64,000 nucleotides of DNA from Aureimonas mangrovi (GTDB lineage: Bacteria; Pseudomonadota; Alphaproteobacteria; Rhizobiales; Rhizobiaceae). This document shows, one piece after another, positions 23,729 through 34,467 of the stretch. The position numbers were made by a program, and so were the translations under genes. The stretch spans positions 1,803,001 to 1,867,000 of the forward strand of contig NZ_CP059692.1 in the NCBI RefSeq assembly GCF_014058705.1. The letters run 5' to 3'. Every line of letters begins with the position of its first letter. Position 1 is the first letter of the stretch. The notes under the pieces are model-generated. The model did not search any database. It was not told where the DNA came from and was given only the letters and a program-made list of their open reading frames with translations.

Positions 23729-24861
23729 GTGTCCACCGCCCCTGAACCAGACCACGCCAGCGTCTTGAACGCTCTGCCGCACCCCGTCGTCGTGATTGAT
23801 CCCGAGGGTGGCTTTGTCTTCGCCAACTCGGATGCGGAGCAGTTCTTCGGCGCCGGCGCGGACTATCTTCGCCGTCGCAAGCTCGGCGACTTCATTCCCG
23901 CAGACAGCCCGCTCTTCACGCTCGTCGAGCAGGTGCGCAGCGAATCCTCGCGCATCAGCGAGTACCGCGTCGATCTCTCATCGCCGCGCCTCGGGGCGGA
24001 GCGGATCGTGGATCTCTACGTCTCGCGGCTCTCGGACGCCTCGCCCAACGTCGTCCTGATGATCCAGCTTCGCTCGATCGCCGCGAAGATGGACCGGCAG
24101 CTGACGCATCGCTCAGCCGCACGTTCCGTGACCGGCCTTGCGGCGATGCTCGCCCACGAAATCCGCAATCCGCTCTCCGGCATCAAAGGCGCCGCGCAGC
24201 TTCTCGAGGCGGCGGCGAGCGACGACGATCGCGTGCTGACACGCCTCATCCAGGAGGAAAGCGAGCGCATCGTGAAGCTCGTCGACCGGATGGAGGTCTT
24301 CTCAGATCAACGGCCGATCGAGCGCTCGGCGGTCAACATCCATTCGGTGCTGGAGCACGTGAAGACGCTGGCAACGAGCGGGTTCGCACGCGGCATCCGC
24401 ATTCAGGAGGTCTACGACCCCTCGCTGCCGCCGGTCTATGCCAATCGCGATCAGCTCGTGCAGGTGTTCCTGAACCTGTTGAAGAATGCCAGTGAGGCGA
24501 CGGCGGGCGTCGATGGCGGCGAAATCCGCCTGACCACGGCCTTCCGCCCCGGCGTGCGCCTCTCCGTGCCTGGCTCGCGCAAGCGTATCACGCTGCCGCT
24601 GGAGTTCACCGTCGAGGACAATGGCGCTGGCGTGCCCGACGACATCCGCGAGAACATCTTCGACCCGTTCGTGACGACCAAGCCCAGCGGCTCGGGTCTC
24701 GGCCTCGCGCTTGTGGCCAAGATCGTCGGCGATCACGGCGGGGTCATCGAATGTGAATCCCAGCCGGGGCACACCGCGTTCCGCGTGCTGATGCCGGCCT
24801 GGACTGAAGAGAAAGACGCCGAGCCGGCGCGGCAGGACCGCGCGACGAGGAGAGCCGACTG

Positions 24862-24862
<1 letters not shown>
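23729..24862 (+). CDS. ntrB: Nitrogen regulation sensor kinase NtrB
   Basis: 377 residues from GTG 23729, five bases after dusB. A PAS domain ([28 protein letters not shown]) precedes the HisKA phosphoacceptor helix ([21 protein letters not shown]) and a HATPase domain ([37 protein letters not shown]). It has no membrane segment, as expected for the cytoplasmic NtrB that reads PII (GlnB) signals and phosphorylates NtrC. The stop overlaps the ntrC start (TGATG). Confidence 0.96.
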
Positions 24863-26310
<1,448 letters not shown>

Positions 26311-26421
26311 AAAATCTTCGGCGTCGTTGCATTCTCACCGCAATGCGTTGCAAACCTGCCACTCAAGCGATTGAGTCGTCCACGGCGACTCGCTCGCTCG
26401 CGAGTCTCTCAATGGCGGGTC

Positions 26422-28653
26422 ATGACGGCTCAACCGATCCAGACCGAAGGCGAACTGCCCTTTCTGCGTGAACGGCGCCGCTTCATGCTGGTGCCCGGCC
26501 TCCTCGCGGTGGCCGGCGCGCTGGTCACGGGGGCGATCTCCTTCGTCGTGCTGATGGGGCTGACGCCTATCGCGCCGACCGACACGGTGGTGACGGTCGC
26601 CAGCGTGGTGAACGGCGGCTTCGTCTTTCTCTTGTGCGCGCTGATCTTCCGTGAAGTCGCACGGATGGTGCGGGCGCGCAGCGAAGGCAAGGCAGCCTCG
26701 CGCCTGCATGTGCGCATCGTCGCGCTGTTCTCGATCGTCGCCGCGCTGCCGGCGCTTCTCGTTGCGATCGTCGCCGGTATTACGCTGGATCTCGGGCTCG
26801 ACCGCTGGTTCGAGATCCGAACGCGGGCGATCGTCGATTCCTCCATCTCTGTCGCACGCGCCTACGTGAACGAGAATGCACGCAACCTGCAGGGCTCGAC
26901 CCTGTCGATGGCCTATGACCTGTCCTCGCAGAGGCGTCTCTACGATCTCGATCGCACCGGCTTCCAACAGCTGATGACGGAGCAGGCGAGGGGACGTTCG
27001 CTGCTCGGCGCGCAGCTCCTGCGCGAGGACGGCACGCCCTTCCTGCGCGCGGACGTTCCAGTGGAGCGCCCGCTGCCCGTGCCTCCGACGGACGCGCTCG
27101 ATCAGGCTTCGGAAGGCAATCTCGTCTTCATTCCGCCGGGCGTGACCAATCTCGTCGGCGCAGTCACGCGGCTCCAGCAGTTCGGCGACGTCTACCTCTA
27201 CACCGTGCGCGCCGTGGATCCCGAGGTGATCGGCGCGATGCGGATGATGGAGGAGCGAACGGCGGAGTATTCCTCGCTGGAAGCGAACCGCTTCGGCCTG
27301 CAGATCGCCTTCGCGCTTCTTTATCTCGGCATCACCTTGATCGTTCTTCTCTCGGCGATCTGGACAGGCATCGGGGTTGCCGATCGTCTGGTGCGCCCGA
27401 TCCGCCTCCTGATCGGAGCTGCGGACGAGGTGTCGGCCGGCAACCTCTCCATTTCCGTTCCGGTGCGCGCGTCCGACGGCGACGTCGGCTCATTGTCCAA
27501 CACATTCAACAACATGATCCGCCAGCTTCGCTCTCAACGCTCGGAGCTGATCAGCGCCAAGGACGTGATCGACGAGCGCCGCCGATTCACGGAGGCTGTG
27601 CTTTCGGGCGTGACCGCCGGCGTCATCGGCGTCACCCGCGAAGGCACCATCTCGATGATGAACCCGTCTGCCGAGCGCATCCTGCAGGTGCGATCAGCGG
27701 ACGCCGTGGGGCGTCAGCTCGCAGAGCTTTATCCGGGTATCGCCGCGATCCACGAGGCTGCAAGCCATTCTCGCAAGGCCGAATACCAGGAGCAGATCAA
27801 GCAGCGGGACCGCGTGCTCGATATCCGCGTCACCTCCGAAGGGGGGCAGGACGGCACGCATTCGAGCGTTGTGACGCTGGACGATATCACCGACCTCGTC
27901 GAAGCGCAGCGGTCGAGCGCCTGGGCGGACGTTGCGCGGCGCATTGCCCACGAGATCAAGAACCCGTTGACGCCGATCCAGCTTTCGGCCGAGCGCATCC
28001 GCCGCCGCTACGGCAAGGTCGTCGAGGGCGACCGCGACGTCTTCGACCGCTGCATCGACACGATCATCCGGCAGGTCTCCGACATAGGACGCATGGTCGA
28101 CGAGTTCTCGACCTTTGCACGCATGCCAAAGCCCAGGATGGAAGACCGCGACCTTCACGAAGCGCTGCGCGAGGCCGTCTTCATGCGCGAGATGGGCGAT
28201 CATGGCATCTCCTTCGAGACAGACTTCTGCGATGCGCCGCTCTCGGGTTCCTACGACATCCGCCTGCTGAGCCAGGCCTTCGGCAATCTCGTGAAGAACG
28301 CCGTCGAGTCCGTGGAAACGCGTGAGGGCGGTGGTGGACGGATCACGGTTCGCACTCGCGCCGGAGAAGGCGAGCACGTCGTCGAGATCATCGACAACGG
28401 GCGCGGATTTCCGAAAGAGGATCGCGAACGGCTTCTCGAGCCCTATATGACGACGCGCGAGAAGGGGACGGGGCTCGGCCTCGCCATCGTCCGCAAGATC
28501 GTCGAAGAACACGGGGGAGCGATCGAGCTCGACGATGCACCGGGCGAGGAGGGAGGCGCACTCGTGCGCGTCCGCCTGCCCGCCGCATCTCAGCCCGGCC
28601 GCGAGCCTTTTGACAACAAGAACCTGAACGCAACAGGACGCAGCGAGGACTGA
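26422..28653 (+). CDS. ntrY: Nitrogen regulation sensor kinase NtrY
   Basis: 743 residues from ATG 26422. Membrane helices near residues 25-45, 55-80, 95-120 and 295-320 flank a large periplasmic segment; HAMP (RPIRLLIGAADEVSAGNLS), PAS, HisKA (RRIAHEIKNPLTPIQLSAERI) and HATPase (LVKNAVESVETREGGGG, GTGLGLAIVRKIVEEH) follow. NtrY pairs with NtrX in nitrogen, redox and envelope regulation in alphaproteobacteria. Its stop overlaps ntrX by one base. The 111-bp gap after ntrC holds an inverted repeat (GAGTCG-N7-CGACTC at 26372-26390). Confidence 0.96.
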   Translation: MTAQPIQTEGELPFLRERRRFMLVPGLLAVAGALVTGAISFVVLMGLTPIAPTDTVVTVASVVNGGFVFLLCALIFREVARMVRARSEGKAASRLHVRIVALFSIVAALPALLVAIVAGITLDLGLDRWFEIRTRAIVDSSISVARAYVNENARNLQGSTLSMAYDLSSQRRLYDLDRTGFQQLMTEQARGRSLLGAQLLREDGTPFLRADVPVERPLPVPPTDALDQASEGNLVFIPPGVTNLVGAVTRLQQFGDVYLYTVRAVDPEVIGAMRMMEERTAEYSSLEANRFGLQIAFALLYLGITLIVLLSAIWTGIGVADRLVRPIRLLIGAADEVSAGNLSISVPVRASDGDVGSLSNTFNNMIRQLRSQRSELISAKDVIDERRRFTEAVLSGVTAGVIGVTREGTISMMNPSAERILQVRSADAVGRQLAELYPGIAAIHEAASHSRKAEYQEQIKQRDRVLDIRVTSEGGQDGTHSSVVTLDDITDLVEAQRSSAWADVARRIAHEIKNPLTPIQLSAERIRRRYGKVVEGDRDVFDRCIDTIIRQVSDIGRMVDEFSTFARMPKPRMEDRDLHEALREAVFMREMGDHGISFETDFCDAPLSGSYDIRLLSQAFGNLVKNAVESVETREGGGGRITVRTRAGEGEHVVEIIDNGRGFPKEDRERLLEPYMTTREKGTGLGLAIVRKIVEEHGGAIELDDAPGEEGGALVRVRLPAASQPGREPFDNKNLNATGRSED

Positions 28654-30014
28654 TGGCATCGGACATCCTGATCGTCGATGACGAAGCCGATATCCGCGAA
28701 CTCGTGGCTGGCATCCTTGAGGATGAAGGTCATGAGGCGCGCATCGCATCCAATTCCGACACCGCGCTCGCCGCGATCGCCGACCGAGTGCCTCGGCTGA
28801 TCTTCCTCGACATCTGGCTGCAAGGCTCGAAGCTCGACGGGCTGGATCTCCTCGACGCCATCAAGTCCCAGCACCCCGAGGTGCCGGTGGTGATGATCTC
28901 GGGCCACGGCAACATCGAGACGGCCGTCTCCGCCATCCGACGCGGCGCCTACGACTATATCGAGAAGCCGTTCAAGGCCGACCGGCTGGTTCTCGTCGCC
29001 GAGCGCGCGCTCGAGACCTCCAAGCTCAAGCGCGAAGTGTCCGAACTTCGGCGCCGTTCGTCGGACTTCCCGGAGCTGATCGGCAAGTCGCATCCGATGA
29101 ACCAGCTGCGCACGACGATCGAGCGCGTGGCACCGACCAACAGCCGCGTGATGATTCTCGGGCCGTCCGGCTCGGGCAAGGAGATGGTCGCTCGCGCGAT
29201 CCACGGCGCGTCCTCGCGTGCGAAGGGGCCGTTCGTGGCGCTGAACGCGGCCGCGATCACGCCCGAGCGCATGGAGATCGAACTCTTCGGCACCGAGACG
29301 CCACCGGGCGTCGAGCGCAAGGTCGGCGCGTTCGAGGAAGCTCACGGCGGCGTCCTGTATCTCGACGAGGTGGGCGACATGCCGAGGGAGACGCAGAACA
29401 AGATCCTGCGCGTCCTGACCGAGCAGACCTTCGAGCGCGTCGGCGGCACCAAGCGCGTGAAGGTGGACGTGCGCATCATCTCCTCCACGGCGCAGAACCT
29501 CGAATCCTTGATCGCCGAGGGGTCGTTCCGCGAGGATCTCTACCATCGCCTCGCAGTGGTCCCGATCGTCGTTCCATCGCTCGCCGACCGGCGCATCGAC
29601 ATCCCTCTCCTGATCGAGGCTTTCACCAAGCAGATCGCCGAGCAGACGGGCATCCGGCCGAAGGAGATCAGCCCCGAGGCGCTGGCCGTCCTCCAGTCGA
29701 GCGATTGGCCGGGCAACATCCGGCAGTTGCGCAACAATATCGAGCGGCTGATGATCCTGTCGCGGCAGGGCGACGGCGAGGCGATCTCGGCGGACATGCT
29801 GCCCAACGAGGTGTCGGACATGCTGCCGAGGACGCCGTCCCAGTCGGACGGGCGGATCATGGCGTTGCCGCTGCGTGACGCCCGCGAGGTCTTCGAGAAG
29901 GAGTATCTCGTCGCGCAGATCAACCGCTTCGGCGGCAACATCTCGCGCACCGCGGAATTCGTCGGGATGGAGCGCTCGGCGCTGCACCGCAAGCTGAAAT
30001 CGCTCGGAATCTGA
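28653..30014 (+). CDS. ntrX: NtrX response regulator of the NtrC family, lacking GAFTGA
   Basis: 453 residues: receiver (ILIVDDEADIRELV, IFLDIWL, YDYIEKPFKADRL), AAA+ domain with Walker A GPSGSGKEMVAR and GVLYLDEVGDMP, and Fis-type helix-turn-helix at the end (SRTAEFVGMERSALHRKLKSL). Where NtrC has GAFTGA, NtrX reads GVERKVGAFEEA, so the sigma-54 contact loop is missing. This fits the known alphaproteobacterial NtrX group, which probably works with sigma-70-type promoters or as a repressor. Directly overlaps ntrY. Confidence 0.96.
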   Translation: MASDILIVDDEADIRELVAGILEDEGHEARIASNSDTALAAIADRVPRLIFLDIWLQGSKLDGLDLLDAIKSQHPEVPVVMISGHGNIETAVSAIRRGAYDYIEKPFKADRLVLVAERALETSKLKREVSELRRRSSDFPELIGKSHPMNQLRTTIERVAPTNSRVMILGPSGSGKEMVARAIHGASSRAKGPFVALNAAAITPERMEIELFGTETPPGVERKVGAFEEAHGGVLYLDEVGDMPRETQNKILRVLTEQTFERVGGTKRVKVDVRIISSTAQNLESLIAEGSFREDLYHRLAVVPIVVPSLADRRIDIPLLIEAFTKQIAEQTGIRPKEISPEALAVLQSSDWPGNIRQLRNNIERLMILSRQGDGEAISADMLPNEVSDMLPRTPSQSDGRIMALPLRDAREVFEKEYLVAQINRFGGNISRTAEFVGMERSALHRKLKSLGI

Positions 30015-30048
30015 TCTTGGCCACCGAACGGACACGGATGAGCCCGCG

Positions 30049-31425
30049 ATGAAGATCGTCGTCTGCGGCGCCGGGCAGGTCGGCTACGGCATTGCCCAGC
30101 GGCTCGTGGCGGAAGGCCACGAGATTTCCGTCATCGATTCAGCGCCGACGCTCGTGCAAGCCGTGCGAGAGACCCTGGACGCGCGCGGTATCGTGGGCCA
30201 CGGCGCCCATCCCGAGGTCCTGGCCGAAGCCGGGGCGGGCGACGCTGACATGCTGATCGCGGTGACGCTCTTCGACGAGGTCAACATGGTCGCCTGTCAG
30301 GTCGGCCACAGCCTCTTCTCGGTTCCCACGAAGATCGCGCGTATCCGCTCGCAGGCGTATCTGCGACCGCATTGGCAGGACCTCTTTTTCGAGGAGGGGC
30401 TGCCGATCGACGTCATCATCTCGCCGGAGATAGAGGTCGGCGAGACGGTGTTGCGGCGGATCGCGTTGCCGGGTGCCGTAGACGTGGTGCGCTTCGCCGA
30501 CGATGCGGTCGCCTTGGTCGGCATCGAATGCGAAGCGACCTGCCCGATCCTCGACATCCCCCTGAACAAGATCAGCGAGCGCTTCCCGGATATCCTGTCG
30601 ACCGTCGTCGGCATCGTGAGAAACGGCGAACTCGTGATCCCCTCGGCCGAGCAACGCCTGAGGGCGGGCGATCTCGCCTATGTCGTCGCGAAGGGGGATC
30701 AGGTCCGCCGGACGCTCGACATCTTCGGCCATGAGGAGCCGAAAGCGGGACGGATCGTCATCGCCGGCGGTGGCAATATCGGCGCCTACGTCGCTCGGCA
30801 GATGGAGAAGAGCGATCTGTCGGCGCGTCTGCGGATCGTGGAGGCCGACCGCGAACGTGCCAAGCTCATCGCAGAGAAGCTTTCACGCACGATCGTCATC
30901 CACGGAAGCGCGCTCGACCATGCGATCATGCGCGAGGCCGACATCGACGACGCGGACCTGATGGTGGCGCTCACCAAGGATGATCAGACCAACATCCTGT
31001 CGGCGGTGATGGCCAAGCATCTCGGCTGCCGTTCGAACCTGTCCCTGATCAACGATCCGGCCTTCCACGATCTCACGCGGCCGCTGGGAATCGACGCCTT
31101 TATCAATCCGCGCTCCATCACCATATCGAAAGTGCTCCAGCACGTGCGTCGCGGGCGCATCCGCTCCGTTCATTCGATCCAGAACGGCATGGCGGAAGTG
31201 ATCGAGGCCGAGGCGCTGGAGACCTCTCCGCTGGTCGGGCGCACGCTCGGCGAACTCGATCTGCCCCGTTGCATGCGGATTGGCGCGATCTGCCGCGAGG
31301 GTAAGTTCATCCGCCCCGAAGCGGATACACGTGTGCGCCCGGGTGACCGCGTCGTGGTCTTCTCCAGCGTCGAGGGCGTCAAGAAGGCCGAGCAGCTCTT
31401 CCGGGTGAGCCTCGAGTTCTTCTAG
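30049..31425 (+). CDS. trkA: Trk potassium uptake regulatory protein TrkA
   Basis: 458 residues with two RCK halves, each an NAD-binding Rossmann fold (MKIVVCGAGQVGYGIAQRL at residue 1 and RIVIAGGGNIGAYVARQME near 235) followed by a TrkA-C domain. TrkA is the cytoplasmic nucleotide-sensing ring of the TrkH/TrkG potassium channel. No channel gene is nearby. Position between ntrX and hfq is the standard rhizobial order. Confidence 0.96.
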   Translation: MKIVVCGAGQVGYGIAQRLVAEGHEISVIDSAPTLVQAVRETLDARGIVGHGAHPEVLAEAGAGDADMLIAVTLFDEVNMVACQVGHSLFSVPTKIARIRSQAYLRPHWQDLFFEEGLPIDVIISPEIEVGETVLRRIALPGAVDVVRFADDAVALVGIECEATCPILDIPLNKISERFPDILSTVVGIVRNGELVIPSAEQRLRAGDLAYVVAKGDQVRRTLDIFGHEEPKAGRIVIAGGGNIGAYVARQMEKSDLSARLRIVEADRERAKLIAEKLSRTIVIHGSALDHAIMREADIDDADLMVALTKDDQTNILSAVMAKHLGCRSNLSLINDPAFHDLTRPLGIDAFINPRSITISKVLQHVRRGRIRSVHSIQNGMAEVIEAEALETSPLVGRTLGELDLPRCMRIGAICREGKFIRPEADTRVRPGDRVVVFSSVEGVKKAEQLFRVSLEFF

Positions 31426-31556
31426 CCAGCCGTCTCGCGGGGCGATAAACAGACAATCGCAACACGCGCGGGTGCGAACGGACGTTCGTCCGCGGCGTGA
31501 CCGGGGAGGGGAAGCCGACCGCCTCTTCGAGCCAATAACAGAGGATCAATGCCCGT

Positions 31557-31805
31557 ATGGCCGACAGGACGCAGAACCTTCAGGATCTCTTCCTTAACAC
31601 GGTTCGCAAGCAGAAGATTTCGCTCACCATTTTCCTGGTGAACGGCGTCAAGCTGACCGGGATCGTGACCTCCTTCGACAATTTCTGCGTGCTTCTGCGG
31701 CGCGACGGCCATTCGCAGCTCGTTTACAAGCACGCCATCTCCACCATCATGCCCTCGCAGCCCGTGCAAATGTACGACGGGGACGAGGCGGAACGGACCG
31801 ATTGA
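31557..31805 (+). CDS. hfq: RNA chaperone Hfq
   Basis: 82 residues. Sm1 motif in [22 protein letters not shown] and [11 protein letters not shown], and the Sm2 motif YKHAIS, are intact. The hexamer helps small RNAs pair with mRNAs and controls, among others, nitrogen-related genes in Rhizobiales. A 131-bp leader separates it from trkA and probably carries its promoter. The TGA stop overlaps the TTG start of hflX. Confidence 0.98.
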   Translation: MADRTQNLQDLFLNTVRKQKISLTIFLVNGVKLTGIVTSFDNFCVLLRRDGHSQLVYKHAISTIMPSQPVQMYDGDEAERTD

Positions 31806-33181
31806 CCGAATACGAAACGAACGGGCGCGGCGAATTCGTCGCGCATGAGACGACCCCCACGCGCGCCGGCGTCTACACGCCGGTCATCCGCCAGCCGGCC
31901 TTTCAGGACGAGGACGGTGAAGCCTTGCCGCGACGGGGCGGGGAAGAGCGTCTTTCCGAAGCGATCGGCCTTGCCGCCGCCATCGATCTCGACATTGTCG
32001 CCGTCGGCGTCATTCCCGTTTCCAAGGCGCGCCCGGCGACGTTGATCGGCGCTGGCAAGGTCGAGGAACTGAAGGAGACGGTGGCCGAGGAAAAGATCGG
32101 CCTTCTCGTCGTCGATCACCCTTTGACACCCGTCCAGCAGCGCAATCTCGAGAAGGAACTGGACTGCAAGGTCATCGACCGGACAGGCCTGATCCTCGAG
32201 ATCTTCGGACGTCGTGCGCGCACGAAGGAAGGCCGATTGCAGGTCGAACTCGCCCATCTCAATTATCAGCGCGGACGCCTCGTGCGGTCCTGGACCCACC
32301 TCGAACGGCAGCGCGGCGGCGGCGGCTTCCTCGGCGGCCCGGGCGAAACGCAGATCGAGTCCGATCGCCGGCAGCTTCAAGAGAAGATCAAGCGGCTCGA
32401 GAAGGACCTCGAGGCGGTGCGCCGCACGCGCTCGCTCCACCGTGCCAAGCGCAAGAAGGCCCCGCACCCGGTCGTCGCGCTCGTCGGCTACACGAACGCC
32501 GGCAAGTCGACGCTCTTCAACGCCATCACCGGTGCCGATGTGATGGCAAAGGACCTCCTCTTCGCCACGCTCGACCCGACCTTGCGCCAGGTCACGCTGC
32601 CGCGCGGCACGCACGTCATCTTCTCGGACACGGTCGGCTTCATCTCGGACCTGCCGACGCATCTCGTCGCGGCGTTCCGGGCGACGCTGGAAGAGGTGAT
32701 GGAGGCCGAACTCGTCCTGCATGTCCGCGACATGGCCGATGACGACGCGCAGGCCCAGGCGGCCGACGTGCGGCAGATCCTGCGAGACCTCGACATCGAT
32801 GCCGACGACGCGGACCATGTCGTCGAGGTCTGGAACAAGAGCGATCTTCTGGACGAAGCCGCACGCGAGAGGCTGCTGGTCAGCGCCGAAGGAACGGACG
32901 GGCGCACACGAGCGCATGTGGTTTCGGCGCTGACGGGGCAGGGCATCGACGCACTCCTCGCCGATATCGAGGAGCGGATCGCGGGCCGCGCCAGCGCGCT
33001 GCGGCTCGAAATCCCGGCCGACAGCCTGTCGGTGCTGCCATGGCTCTACGACAACGCGTCCGTTCGGGAACGCGAGGACCTCGAGGACGGTGCCGTGGCG
33101 CTGCATCTCGAAATGACGGAGCAGGCGCGCAGCGAGCTCCTACGACTCGGCGAGCGCCATCCGGGCCTTCAGATCGGCTGA
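31802..33181 (+). CDS. hflX: GTPase HflX (TTG start)
   Basis: 459 residues from TTG 31802, overlapping the hfq stop (TTGA). N-terminal HflX domain ([45 protein letters not shown]) and G domain ([36 protein letters not shown]). HflX splits stalled ribosomes and binds the 50S subunit. The stop lies 13 bp inside the convergent mazG 3' end, an overlap of coding sequence on opposite strands. Confidence 0.96.
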   Translation: MTEYETNGRGEFVAHETTPTRAGVYTPVIRQPAFQDEDGEALPRRGGEERLSEAIGLAAAIDLDIVAVGVIPVSKARPATLIGAGKVEELKETVAEEKIGLLVVDHPLTPVQQRNLEKELDCKVIDRTGLILEIFGRRARTKEGRLQVELAHLNYQRGRLVRSWTHLERQRGGGGFLGGPGETQIESDRRQLQEKIKRLEKDLEAVRRTRSLHRAKRKKAPHPVVALVGYTNAGKSTLFNAITGADVMAKDLLFATLDPTLRQVTLPRGTHVIFSDTVGFISDLPTHLVAAFRATLEEVMEAELVLHVRDMADDDAQAQAADVRQILRDLDIDADDADHVVEVWNKSDLLDEAARERLLVSAEGTDGRTRAHVVSALTGQGIDALLADIEERIAGRASALRLEIPADSLSVLPWLYDNASVREREDLEDGAVALHLEMTEQARSELLRLGERHPGLQIG

Positions 33182-34062
33182 GGCTCGGCGGCTGGAGCGC
33201 GTTCGCCCACCTTGGCGCGCTGCCAGAGAGCTTCCATCTCATCGAGCGTCATGACGTCGAGGCTACGGCCTTCGGAAACGGCGGCGCGCTCCATCGCACC
33301 GAAGCGACGGCGGAACTTCGACGCCGTGCCACGCAGTGCCTGATCGGGGTCGATCTCCAGCCGCCGCGCCAGATTGACCGCGCAGAACAGGAGATCACCC
33401 AACTCGTCAGCCTGCTCTGCCCGCGTCCCGTTGTCGAGCGCGTCCTCGAACTCGCCGATCTCCTCGCGAAGCTTTTCGAGGATCGGCGGAACGCTGGTCC
33501 AATCGAAGCCGACGGTCGCGGCCGCGCTCTGGAGTTTCAGCGACAGAAGCAGCGCCGGGAAGGTCGGCGGCACCTTGTCGAGGATGCTCGGCGTCGCATC
33601 GTTCGGCAGGCTCGCGGACCATTCCGGCATGGCGCCGTTCGCACTTGCTGCTGCAGCGTTGCGCCGGATCGCGGCCTTCTCTGCGCGTTCCTCCGCCTTG
33701 ATGCGCTCCCATTGGCCTTTGGCAGAGTGCGCGCTTCGTGCGGTCTCGGCGCCGAAGACGTGCGGATGGCGACGGACCATCTTGCGCGTGACGGTTTCAA
33801 CGATATCGCCGAAATCGAAGAGCCCGGTCTCCTCGGCGAGTTGCGCGTAATAGACGACCTGGAGGAGAAGGTCGCCCAGTTCCTCACGCAGATCGACCGG
33901 ATCACGCCGCTCGATCGCGTCCACGACCTCGTAGGTTTCCTCGATCGTGTACGGCACGATCGAGTCGAAGTCTTGCTCGACATCCCAAGGGCAGCCGGTG
34001 TTCGGATCGCGCAGCGCGCGCATGATCTCGACGAGGCGGGAAACGTCGCGCGAAGGCTGCAT
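33169..34062 (-). CDS. mazG: Nucleoside triphosphate pyrophosphohydrolase MazG
   Basis: 297 residues starting MQPSRDVSRLVEIMRALRDP. Two MazG-fold halves: the first has CPWDVEQ, EETYEVVDAI and ELGDLLLQVVYYAQLAEE (EExxE...ExxD magnesium site); the second has VGFDW, EKLREEIGEFEDAL and DELGDLLFCAVNLARRL. It hydrolyses NTPs to NMPs and pyrophosphate, cleaning nucleotide pools. The 405-bp upstream gap is unusually long. It converges with hflX, sharing 13 bp. Confidence 0.95.
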   Translation of the reverse strand: MQPSRDVSRLVEIMRALRDPNTGCPWDVEQDFDSIVPYTIEETYEVVDAIERRDPVDLREELGDLLLQVVYYAQLAEETGLFDFGDIVETVTRKMVRRHPHVFGAETARSAHSAKGQWERIKAEERAEKAAIRRNAAAASANGAMPEWSASLPNDATPSILDKVPPTFPALLLSLKLQSAAATVGFDWTSVPPILEKLREEIGEFEDALDNGTRAEQADELGDLLFCAVNLARRLEIDPDQALRGTASKFRRRFGAMERAAVSEGRSLDVMTLDEMEALWQRAKVGERAPAAEPQPI

Positions 34063-34467
34063 GGCTATCGATCCGGTTGCGGTCGCGTCGTTGTGCAGGC
34101 TCTGCGGCGAGCGGTCAACGCGCGAAGACAGCAAACCAGGGCCGCTCATGCGGCTGGGGCGCGCCGAGCTTGCACAAGCGTCTGGCGGCCAATGCTTCCG
34201 AGGCAGGGGAATGGACATCAATGCCTTCCTCTCCCGTGAGCGTAACCCATGTCCATAAGTGCCATAAGAAAGATTATGGAACCTAACGTGTGAAAGGCAG
34301 TGGGTTGAGCGGTTGCGCTGGTTGCCAAGGCTTCGAAACGCCTCGGCGATGATGCCGCGGGATGCATTCGGGATCGAGTTGTCGTTGGCCGCCCGTCCAT
34401 TCTCGTTGCGATCGGGAATAAGCACGGCATTCCGGATGCCGCCACGAACGGCTTCGGCCGATGCCGC
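34063..34467. other. 405-bp gap between mazG and the MBL hydrolase, containing a dif-like element
   Basis: No convincing gene is present on either strand; short open frames here lack family features or plausible starts. The middle (34,240-34,300) is AT-richer than its surroundings and holds CCATAAG twice (34253-34259, 34262-34268) plus TTATGG at 34274-34279. The rest shows no strong hairpin or terminator. Both neighbours are on the minus strand, so it also serves as mazG upstream sequence. Confidence 0.7.
34257..34284. other. dif: Candidate dif site (XerC/XerD chromosome-dimer resolution site)
   Basis: Arms of 11 bp (AAGTGCCATAA at 34257-34267; TTATGGAACCT at 34274-34284) flank a 6-bp centre (GAAAGA), the exact geometry of a 28-bp dif site. 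The inner CATAA...TTATG is the most conserved part of proteobacterial dif sites; the outer halves and the centre differ from E. coli. Gene direction switches here, and all GGGNAGGG octamers found in the window point toward it. The same palindrome could instead be a mazG operator. Confidence 0.6.
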
